Below are positions 1-6,221 of a stretch of 64,000 nucleotides of DNA, piece after piece. The translations under genes and the position numbers were made by a program. The stretch's first letter is position 1. Every line of letters begins with the position of its first letter. Origin of the DNA: Magnetococcales bacterium (GTDB lineage Bacteria; Pseudomonadota; Magnetococcia; Magnetococcales; Magnetaquicoccaceae); NCBI GenBank assembly GCA_015231755.1, contig JADGAZ010000002.1, positions 1 to 64,000 of the forward strand, written 5' to 3'. Under the pieces are notes generated by a model, which searched no databases, was not told the origin of the DNA, and saw nothing but the letters and a program-made list of their open reading frames with translations.

Positions 1-113
1 CCCCGTCAGGTTCCGAAAGAGCTGGTCCGACCCGTCACCACATCATTTCACAGCATCTCCGCCAGGTTCAATAAGCCCACCTTGTTCTTGATAATCTTCT
101 CTTCGGCATTCAT
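1..113 (-). pseudogene. Remnant of the N-terminus of an IS481-type transposase
   Basis: Reading leftwards from the ATG at 113, a strong AAGGAGG ribosome site precedes a peptide beginning MNAEEKIIKNKVGLLNLAE, which I recognise as the usual N-terminus of IS481-family transposases (the start of their helix-turn-helix domain). The frame stops after 21 residues at 48-50. The bases beyond it no longer match the family in that frame, so the gene is broken by a small lesion or truncated. The window ends at base 1, so more of the element may lie outside. The remnant indicates past insertion-sequence activity beside the island at 2-9 kb. Family recognition is from memory of the conserved N-terminus. 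Confidence 0.6.
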
Positions 114-425
114 CGCTGACATCCTCCTTGGTTGGTTTATGTCCATCCTACCATAAATGTCAGATTAAGTCTTGCCTACTACAGAATATATGTCTGCATC
201 CGTTCCCTTGTTCACTCACGATTCACGGCATCTGGTCGAGACAAGCTGACACAAGCAATGGCAGGAGGCATAACGGAAGAATCGAGACAGAAAAAGACGG
301 CCAACAGAGGACAAAGGCACCAACCATTCTGGGGCGCAGAAATTTTCCTTGCGCTCCGGGAGGGGTCCATATATGTCCCCGGATTTACGACCGAGTATGG
401 TTTACCAGATTCCGGATTTCCGACT
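114..425. other. Gene-free stretch with a short RAYT-end-like motif
   Basis: I see no credible gene here. At 371-387 the sequence reads ATATGTCCCCGGATTTA. This resembles the ATATACTGTCCCCGGATTTCC stretch at about 5545-5565 that lies just upstream of the RAYT transposase gene. It may be a solo end of the same kind of element, but the match is short. Confidence 0.3.
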
Positions 426-1472
426 TCATATCCAGATAGAAAGATCTGCATCAAAGCCAATCTTCTTGCGAGAGTGAGCATGCGCAATTGCGATGCCTAC
501 GCTTGTCAATTCCATGCTATTGAATTGGGTACTCGCCGCATCGTCTAGGAACTTCGGAAACCTCGGACAAATTTTTTCGAGAAACTTGCGTGCCTCCTGC
601 TCGTTCATTACATATTGCGTATTTAGCTGGATAAGCTGATTGGCTAATTCTTCCGATATGCCTCTGTCCGAACACAGCGTCTTGGTTATGTCGTCGTTTA
701 ACCCTTTTGGTTGTAACAGAGCGGAATCGTGAAGGCATGAAATATGAACATCAATAATCTTCGGCTCTCTTTCTTCGATCGCCCTTATGGCGTCTCGTTG
801 ATATCCTTTCGAAAAAAAACCTTTATACGCGTCGGTTAATGATTTTACGATATCTCTCGAACCTGCCCTGACCGAAGCACAACCGACAAACTCTATATGT
901 TTGTAATTAGAAAGTTTTAGACTAATCGGATCAGCAAAAACCAATATCTCATTTTCTAGATAATCAGCGAGCATCTCAATACTATTCATGTTACCTCTGA
1001 ACACATTGGCAACATTGAAGCAACATGCGAGGATGTCCAATTGCTCGGAATTGAGCTTTGGAGCAACCGATAACGATTCATTTAGAACGATCTGTAGCAG
1101 ACTCCGTTCTTCTTGTTTTGTACGGTCCACAAGTAGACCAACTAGAAGGTCTCCTAATTCCTTATCACCGCACCGGGCGAACTCCTTTTGGACAGTGAAG
1201 AGAGAATACTGAAAGTCGGGATCTTCAGCGGCTTGCATTCCCGCCGGATTCTTTGCTTCCAGTTCCTGAATGAACTGATCTGTTATCTCTCGCGCCCGCT
1301 TGTCAGCCGTCTCTTTTGCTAAGCCTGCCAACTTAGCAAAATTACTTTCAAATACTTCATTGGCTATCTCTCTGACATGGGAAATTGTAAGCCCAGTGTT
1401 TACCGTAACCTGTTCGGCTTGGATGTTTAGCGAGTTGTCGCCACCCTGCTGACTTCTATTGCTAATATCCAT
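426..1472 (-). CDS. LPO_1073/Vpar_1526-like hypothetical protein
   Basis: This is a 348-residue soluble protein. The ATG at 1472 is chosen because GGAAGG lies just upstream; a longer frame to 1511 has no such signal. It opens with MDISNRSQQGGDNSLNIQ, a short Gly/Asp/Asn motif, followed by a mostly helical body with a probable coiled coil (EIANEVFESNFAKLAGLAKE, then TADKRAREIT). The overall look matches the NCBI-named LPO_1073/Vpar_1526 family of unknown function, which I recall but cannot check. It overlaps the upstream small membrane-protein gene by 11 bases, and both proteins carry the GGD(S/N)SxNIQ motif, so they probably act together. Base composition is more AT-rich than neighbouring core genes, consistent with horizontal transfer. 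No catalytic motif is visible. Confidence 0.7.
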   Translation of the reverse strand: MDISNRSQQGGDNSLNIQAEQVTVNTGLTISHVREIANEVFESNFAKLAGLAKETADKRAREITDQFIQELEAKNPAGMQAAEDPDFQYSLFTVQKEFARCGDKELGDLLVGLLVDRTKQEERSLLQIVLNESLSVAPKLNSEQLDILACCFNVANVFRGNMNSIEMLADYLENEILVFADPISLKLSNYKHIEFVGCASVRAGSRDIVKSLTDAYKGFFSKGYQRDAIRAIEEREPKIIDVHISCLHDSALLQPKGLNDDITKTLCSDRGISEELANQLIQLNTQYVMNEQEARKFLEKICPRFPKFLDDAASTQFNSMELTSVGIAIAHAHSRKKIGFDADLSIWI

Positions 1473-1653
1473 TACCGTCCTTCCGAAAAGAAGAAGTAAC
1501 GTTACCACCAACCTGGATATTTGTAGAGCTATCGCCTCCCTTCTGCGACATGCTACTTTTAATCCCAGAAGCCCTAAATAAGAGCCATGAAATCATAGTA
1601 ACGCCGATTCCGCTGAATATCCATTCCTTGTTGGCGATCAAGTAGTCAAGCAT
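1462..1653 (-). CDS. Small membrane protein with GGDSSTNIQ motif
   Basis: This is a 63-residue protein with a good AGGAG site six bases before the ATG at 1653. Residues 8-26 form a single hydrophobic, probably membrane-spanning segment (WIFSGIGVTMISWLLF). After it comes the motif QKGGDSSTNIQVGGNV, close to the QQGGDNSLNIQ motif at the start of the downstream protein. The two reading frames overlap by 11 bases, so translation is probably coupled. I infer a two-component unit in which this protein holds the larger partner at the membrane, perhaps through the shared motif. I do not recognise a named family, and the function is unknown. Confidence 0.65.
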   Translation of the reverse strand: MLDYLIANKEWIFSGIGVTMISWLLFRASGIKSSMSQKGGDSSTNIQVGGNVTSSFRKDGNGY

Positions 1654-1861
1654 ACGAGTACTCCTAGCTGATTGAATCTAATATTTGATCGAAAATTCGG
1701 GGACCATAACTTCTGGGACAGTATCTCCATTAAGCCGACAAATCCGAAGGTGTTATAGATCGGACCCACTTTCGAATCCCCCCATTCTCCGCAACCAACT
1801 TTCACATCGAAATGGTCCAGCATCAGGAGTCAATGATATTCTCCCAATATCATACCATTAA

Positions 1862-1886
1862 GTGGGTCCGTAATTTCCGGACCCAC
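1862..1886. repeat. Short palindrome inside a roughly 30-bp insertion
   Basis: GTGGGTCCG at 1862-1870 pairs with CGGACCCAC at 1878-1886 around a seven-base loop. Compared with the homologous stretch near 8600-8612, this copy has about 30 extra bases containing the palindrome, with GGGTCC repeated at its edges. It looks like a very small inserted hairpin. Confidence 0.5.
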
Positions 1887-2033
1887 CCAGGGCGGGTCCA
1901 CAGGTTTTGGAGAATGGGGCCGGAGAGAGAATGATATCCGCCCATTTCGACTCCCGCAAGTCCGAAATTCGACCAAATGCGTTTTCGAACTGTTCCGCGC
2001 AACCATTGGAAACATTGGACTTTTTTGCATATA

Positions 2034-2056
2034 CAAAAGCCGCCCGGTTGGGCGGC
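2034..2056 (-). terminator. Intrinsic terminator after the left tRNA gene
   Basis: On the minus strand GCCGCCC-AACC-GGGCGGC is followed by TTTTGTAT. A seven-pair GC stem with a four-base loop and a T-rich tail, about 33 bases past the tRNA 3' end, fits a rho-independent terminator. The right tRNA copy has its own terminator with a different loop sequence. Confidence 0.75.
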
Positions 2057-2088
2057 CTTGGTGACGAGAAAAAACTATTGAAAAAAAA

Positions 2089-2164
2089 TGGTGGGCCCAC
2101 CCGGATTCGAACCTGGGACCGACCGGTTATGAGCCGGCGGCTCTGACCGCTGAGCTATAGGCCC
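2089..2164 (-). tRNA. tRNA with CAT anticodon (Met or lysidine-modified Ile2), left copy
   Basis: The reverse complement folds as a 76-base cloverleaf. The acceptor strand GGGCCTA pairs with TGGGCCC, the D arm is GCTC-GAGC, the anticodon loop is CTCATAA with CAT (plus-strand bases 2129-2131), the T loop is GGTTCGAATCC, and CCA is encoded. A CAT anticodon means elongator Met or Ile2; the sequence alone does not let me choose, though the body resembles ileX-type Ile2. It is identical by eye to the copy at 8801-8876. Confidence 0.93.
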
Positions 2165-3999
2165 GCATGACATTTTACGTCGTTTCAAGACTCCAGAAAA
2201 CTTCTCAGCTTGCGCGAGCGGGTGGGGTGGCGGAGCTTGCGCAGGGCTTTGGCTTCGATTTGGCGGATGCGTTCGCGGGTGACGTGGAACTGCTTGCCCA
2301 CCTCTTCCAGCGTATGATCCGTATGCACGCCAATGCCGAAACGCATGCGCAAGACATTCTCCTCCCGATCGGTCAAGGTTTTCAATACCCGTCCGGTGGT
2401 GTCGCGCAGATTGGCCATGATGGCCAGTTCCGAAGGCGACAGCATGGACTTGTCTTCGATGAAATCCCCCAGATGGGAATCCTCTTCGTCCCCCACCGGG
2501 GTCTCCAGGGAGATGGGCTCCTTGGCGATTTTGAGTACCTTGCGCACCTTGTCCAAAGACATTTCCATGCGTTCGGCGATCTCTTCGGGGGTGGGTTCCC
2601 GGCCCATCTCCTGCACCATCTGACGGCTGGTACGCACCAGCTTGTTGATGGTCTCGATCATGTGTACCGGAATGCGAATGGTGCGGGCCTGATCGGCAAT
2701 GGAACGGGTGATGGCCTGCCGGATCCACCAGGTGGCATACGTCGAAAACTTGTAACCCCGACGCCACTCGAACTTGTCCACCGCCTTCATCAAACCGATG
2801 TTGCCCTCCTGGATCAGATCCAGGAATTGCAGTCCCCGGTTGGTGTATTTCTTGGCAATCGAGATCACCAAACGCAGGTTGGCCTCCACCATCTCCTTTT
2901 TGGCCCAACTGGCCTTGCGTTCCCCGGTCATGATCTTTTTGTTGGTGTTTTTCAGATCCGTGACCGTCTGACCGGCTTCGGCCTCGATTTCGGTGATCCG
3001 GTCCCGCAGGGCGTACAGATCCTCCCGATGTTCGTAAAATCGCTGCCACGCCGGAGAAGGATGATTGGAAAACTTGTCCACCCAGACCTTGCGACCGTCG
3101 CTGCCCTGGTACTCCTTGAGAAAAGTCTTCTTGGGCACACCGGCAATTTCGGAGACTTTCAGAATTTCCATCTCCACTTCACGCACCCGCTCGACGTATT
3201 TCTTTAAAATACGCACCATGCGGTCGATCTGCTTGAAGGAAAACTTGACCGATACCACCGCCTTGACGATGCGCTCGCGCCGATCCCGATAACGCCGACG
3301 CAACCGCTTGACCCCGACCCCATCTCCGGCCAGCCGACATTTCTCCTGTTCGGCGCGGATTTCGTTCAGCATCACGTTGTCGGCGGCAATGGAATCAAAT
3401 ACCGCCTGGGTCTGTTCCAGCAACTCCTGGATGCGCAGATTCTCTTCTTCGGTGGATTTTTTCATGGCGAGCAACCCTTCGCCGCCATCCAGATCATGGG
3501 ACTCGTCGTCCTCATCCATCAGGTCATCGGATTTGTCGTCCAGATCGTCGTCATCGTCGCTGTCCTCGTCGTCGGACTCTTCTCCGTCGCCATCCTCCCC
3601 CAGTTCGTGGGAGGGGGCGGGAATGTCGAGGATATCGCGCAGACTCACCTGACCATTGCGCAACTTTTCCGCCAGCAGAATGATCTCCTGGAACGTCACC
3701 GGGGAGTCGCAAATGGCGGAAATCACCTCGTTGCGCCCAGCCTCGATGCGCTGGGCGATCATGATCTCCCCTTCACGGGTCAACAGGTCCACAGACCCCA
3801 TTTCCCGCAGATACATGCGCACCGGGTCATCGGTCTTGCCCAGATCGATATCCTCGATGCCGCCATCCGACCCGCCCCGTTTGCCGAACAGATCATCCCC
3901 GTCGTCCGGATCGTCCACATCCACGTCGCCCAGGTCCACATCCAGTTCGACATCCACATCCACGTCACCGAGGGGAATGGACTTGATGGAAGAGACCAC
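2089..3999. repeat. 1.91-kb direct repeat, left copy (tRNA plus truncated rpoD)
   Basis: This copy matches 8801-10711 at a constant offset of 6712 bases with no indel. By eye I find a C/T difference at 3820/10532 and a cluster of six differences at 3958-3973, all synonymous in rpoD. Identity stops sharply at 3999, inside rpoD codon 65. The left copy therefore holds the tRNA and rpoD from codon 65 to the stop. Direct repeats with one truncated member fit integration of a circle by homologous recombination (inference). Confidence 0.95.
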
Positions 4000-4002
4000 C
4001 AT
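2185..4002 (-). pseudogene. rpoD: 5'-truncated second rpoD copy (sigma-70 lacking region 1.1)
   Basis: This is a 605-codon open frame encoding the vegetative sigma factor from residue 65 of the full copy onward. Regions 1.2, 2, 3 and 4, including the helix-turn-helix [18 protein letters not shown], are complete and essentially identical to the gene at 8897-10903. The first 64 residues (most of region 1.1) are absent. The repeat boundary happens to create an in-frame ATG at 4002. I see no clear ribosome site before that ATG, but hicBA lies 155 bases upstream on the same strand and could supply transcription. In known sigma-70 proteins region 1.1 blocks DNA binding by free sigma, so a translated product could behave abnormally. 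I call it a pseudogene by default; expression is open. Confidence 0.85.
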
Positions 4003-4156
4003 GGTTGCCGATGCGGCACCGCCGCCCGACCAACTCAGGATGACAGGCCGCCCGCCAATTCTCTGCTAATGATCACTCAAATAAGTTTATGCAATTCAAA
4101 GAGAAGATCAAGGAGGTGATGCCAAGGCGAACAAAAAATTCTGGCACTTGATACAA

Positions 4157-4369
4157 CTATAAATCATAGGGCTGCAAACCAGTATGGCGCGAGAGACGTG
4201 ACAACATACGGGGACCGATTTCCTCCTGATCATGGAAAGCGAACACCACATCAGCCCATCCATCCCTTTCCAGGGTGCGATGGGATCCACTTTGACGTTT
4301 GATCCGCCAACCGATACGAAGCAAGGCTGCCAACACGAGACGCGCCTTGCTGGCGGGCCACATGCTCAT
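4157..4369 (-). CDS. hicA: HicA-type toxin (mRNA interferase)
   Basis: This 70-residue protein matches the HicA fold. A short helix and the basic strand GWRIKRQSGSHRTLER carry the conserved Gly-Ser-His; the histidine is the expected catalytic residue for RNA cleavage. The C-terminus is RMLSRLSRHTGLQPYDL. Its ATG overlaps the hicB stop as ATGA, so the pair is translationally coupled. HicA toxins are ribosome-independent mRNases neutralised by HicB (family knowledge). The order hicB then hicA is the reverse of the classical operon but is known. The pair sits directly at the left end of the island, where toxin-antitoxin modules often stabilise acquired DNA (inference). Confidence 0.8.
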   Translation of the reverse strand: MSMWPASKARLVLAALLRIGWRIKRQSGSHRTLERDGWADVVFAFHDQEEIGPRMLSRLSRHTGLQPYDL

Positions 4370-4578
4370 GCCGCCGCAAACGAGACCGTGAATGCCCGCC
4401 CCTGGGTTTCCCCATTTTCAAGACGTTCCGCCAGAACCCGCAAGGCCAGGGCTTCGACCTGAGAGATGGCCTCCTCCTCGGTCCGACCATAAGCCATCAC
4501 TCCCGGCAGTTCCATCACCTCGGCCAGCCAGCGACCGTCCGTTTCCTGTTCGTATTCTATGGTGTAATTCATTTCCAT
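4366..4578 (-). CDS. hicB: HicB-type antitoxin
   Basis: This 70-residue protein starts at an ATG with AGGAG a few bases upstream; a second ATG two codons later is also possible. The sequence YTIEYEQETDGRWLAEVMEL, then PGVMAYGRTEEEAISQVEAL, is the partly degraded RNase-H-like HicB domain, including the typical 'PG...G.T.eEA' pattern. No C-terminal DNA-binding domain is present, so autoregulation may need a partner or be absent. The stop overlaps the hicA start (ATGA). It should bind and inactivate the HicA toxin. Confidence 0.85.
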   Translation of the reverse strand: MEMNYTIEYEQETDGRWLAEVMELPGVMAYGRTEEEAISQVEALALRVLAERLENGETQGRAFTVSFAAA

Positions 4579-4685
4579 GGACTCCTGATCGTGGAGTTTC
4601 TTACAACAAAAAAACTTGATGTCTCTTTATATTAAATCATGAACGCTGGATTTTAAAGCACCTTCGTCGATTTGGCGTCTTGCAC

Positions 4686-4844
4686 TTGATCGATGCGTTG
4701 ATGACCCTGCTCGCGCCTGACATCATCGTCGCGATCCTGGACGGGCGGCAGCCGGACGTGCTGACGTGGCAGGCGTTGAAGAACCCGTTCCCGATGGAAT
4801 GGGAGCAACAAAGGGAGAAGTGGGGGATGATTCATCCCGGTTGA
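4686..4844 (+). pseudogene. C-terminal remnant of a serine site-specific recombinase, copy A
   Basis: Read on the plus strand, the frame gives LIDALMTLLAPDIIVAILDG followed by a stretch ending in PFPMEWEQQREKWG and a stop at 4842-4844. This pattern (APDIv.aIldGrqP..L....l...fP.eWeeQR..wG) is the C-terminal tail of large serine recombinases (resolvase/invertase family), as I recall. The catalytic and zinc-ribbon parts are missing. Bases 4719-4827 are repeated with few changes at 5572-5680. The last codons run into the 3' end of the RAYT gene on the other strand. Confidence 0.6.
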
Positions 4845-5506
4845 TCGGGCTTGGTGGGCTTGCGTCCTGGCTTTTGGGGCTTGAGAATCCGTTTCAGTTG
4901 GGTCTCCAGTTTGTCCAAAAAGAGATCACTGCCCAAGGGTCTTCCGGTTTGTTCGTGTCTGCGCAGGGTTTCCATGGTTTCATCGGCCAACCGGCTTGCC
5001 AAAAAAAGAGACCAATCCGGAATCAACTCCAGCATGGGTTTGGTTTTGACCAGTCTGTCGTCTTGCCCGGATAAATGAGCGCGTGCGCTACTCCATGGGT
5101 ATTCTTCAGGCAAGACGGTCAAACGTGCCCGTACCGGATTGAGTTCGACGTACCGGGTAGCGGCCAGAAGATACTCTTCGTCCAAAGGGAACGAAGCAAA
5201 CCGACCTTGCCAAAGATGCCCGCGCCATTTTTGGCGAAAATTGACATGCCGGGTGTAACGCCGGTGCGCCTCGCCGATGGCCAACCGCATACTCTCCTCC
5301 GTCCGAGGAACAGCAATCAAGTGGACATGGTTGGGCATCAAACAGTAGGCCCAGATCTCCACCTCAAAACGCGCGCACCACTCTGCCATCAGATCGAGAT
5401 AGACCTGATAATCCTGTTCCACAAAAAATGTCTGCTGCCTCCGATTCCCGCGCTGGGTGATGTGATGCGGCAATCCAGGAGCAACAACACGAGCGATTCT
5501 GGCCAT
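4832..5506 (-). CDS. REP-associated tyrosine transposase (RAYT, Y1/HUH family)
   Basis: This 224-residue protein of the IS200-like Y1 superfamily has the N-terminal block HHITQRGNRRQQTFFVEQD, the HUH metal-binding motif in YCLMPNHVHLIAVP, and the catalytic-tyrosine region AATRYVELNPVRA followed by YPWSSARAHLSG, all hallmarks of RAYT proteins (transposase_17 domain). RAYTs mobilise or process short REP palindromes rather than moving as ordinary insertion sequences (family knowledge). An imperfect 13-base palindrome at 5530-5572 lies just upstream of its start. The gene lies between two copies of the same serine-recombinase tail (4719-4827 and 5572-5680), as if it had been inserted into or duplicated with that older element. 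The basic, proline-rich C-terminus is normal for the family. Confidence 0.88.
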   Translation of the reverse strand: MARIARVVAPGLPHHITQRGNRRQQTFFVEQDYQVYLDLMAEWCARFEVEIWAYCLMPNHVHLIAVPRTEESMRLAIGEAHRRYTRHVNFRQKWRGHLWQGRFASFPLDEEYLLAATRYVELNPVRARLTVLPEEYPWSSARAHLSGQDDRLVKTKPMLELIPDWSLFLASRLADETMETLRRHEQTGRPLGSDLFLDKLETQLKRILKPQKPGRKPTKPDQPG

Positions 5507-5529
5507 GAGATCATGGTAACTTTTTCAAG

Positions 5530-5572
5530 CCGGAAAGGAAATGAATATACTGTCCCCGGATTTCCGTTCCGG
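5530..5572. repeat. Imperfect palindrome upstream of the RAYT gene (candidate REP)
   Basis: CCGGAAAGGAAAT at 5530-5542 pairs with ATTTCCGTTCCGG at 5560-5572, with one mismatch and a 17-base loop containing ACTGTCCCC. The right arm ends exactly where recombinase remnant B begins. Position and form suit the REP-like end recognised by the neighbouring RAYT (inference). Confidence 0.55.
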
Positions 5573-5700
5573 ACATCATCGTCGCGATCCTGGACGGGCG
5601 GCAGCCGGATGTGCTGACGTGGCGGGAGTTGAAGAATCCGTTCCCGATGGAATGGGAGCAGCAGAGGGAGAAGTGGGGTTTCCCGAAATTGCCGATATAG
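5572..5700 (+). pseudogene. C-terminal remnant of a serine site-specific recombinase, copy B
   Basis: The plus-strand frame reads DIIVAILDGRQPDVLTW and then RELKNPFPMEWEQQREKWG, ending at the TAG at 5698-5700. It is the same recombinase tail as copy A, with a handful of mostly silent differences. Only about 40 codons survive. It marks the far side of the RAYT insertion and suggests that a serine-recombinase element once occupied this site. Confidence 0.6.
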
Positions 5701-5792
5701 CCAATTTATGGCCATCAGGGAAATCGGTAAGCTGCCCCCGATTTCTGGGATTTCCGGATTTCTTCGAATTTCGCGATTTCCCTATTTCGATT

Positions 5793-6221
5793 TCACCACC
5801 CAAGAAGCGCACCAAGATTTAATTTTCTTTTAATTGTATTTAAGCGTTCAAGATACCTAGCAGAGTTTTCATTATTAATATTATTTAGTTCAAACTGATA
5901 ATAAATCTTAATGTAATCAAAAATTTCATTACGGTACTTACTGTCAAGCATAAATTCCTGGTAATTCTTAAGTAGTTGTTCAAAAAAAATTTTATTGTAT
6001 GATTGGATCGATAAGATTTGTACATTGTTTATGCTAATATACGACACCTGCTCCACTAAAGTGTCAATATTAAACAATAACAAACAATAGCCCTCCGTTA
6101 ACTTCTTTCTTTTATCTAGTCTACTATTTAAATACCCACCCAGCATTCCGAACATAAAGCCAAGAAAAGAGCTGATAAGAGCGATAACCAATTTCTCTTC
6201 AACGCTGCTTAACATAATCAT
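5793..6221 (-). CDS. Small membrane-anchored hypothetical protein, partner of the NTPase
   Basis: This is a 142-residue protein. Residues 9-31 (LVIALISSFLGFMFGMLGGYL) form one hydrophobic segment near the N-terminus, followed by basic residues (SRLDKRKK) and a helical, Asn/Ile/Tyr-rich cytoplasmic tail. Its ATG overlaps the stop of the upstream 735-codon gene as ATGA, so the two are coupled. Both are strongly AT-rich against a GC-rich chromosome, which points to acquisition. I do not recognise a family. The layout (membrane protein following a P-loop NTPase) resembles sensor-effector pairs in defence islands, with this protein as the possible membrane effector. That is inference only. Confidence 0.6.
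   Translation of the reverse strand: MIMLSSVEEKLVIALISSFLGFMFGMLGGYLNSRLDKRKKLTEGYCLLLFNIDTLVEQVSYISINNVQILSIQSYNKIFFEQLLKNYQEFMLDSKYRNEIFDYIKIYYQFELNNINNENSARYLERLNTIKRKLNLGALLGW

Larger units (their letters stand above)
1738..2088. repeat. Diverged copy of the region downstream of the tRNA (left copy)
   Basis: This non-coding stretch is alignable with 8505-8800 but with many substitutions and small indels. Shared landmarks are CCCCATTCTCCGC, the segment CAGGAGTCAAT, and GGCCGGAGAGAGAATGATATC. It therefore extends the direct repeat 2089-3999/8801-10711, but at far lower identity than the tRNA-rpoD part. I see no gene in 1654-2033. Confidence 0.75.

Noticed and set aside
2167-3207. Long plus-strand open frame opposite rpoD (346 codons), repeated at 8879-9919
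   Set aside because: It is antisense to the highly conserved rpoD, has no ribosome site and its composition mirrors the codon bias of the real gene.
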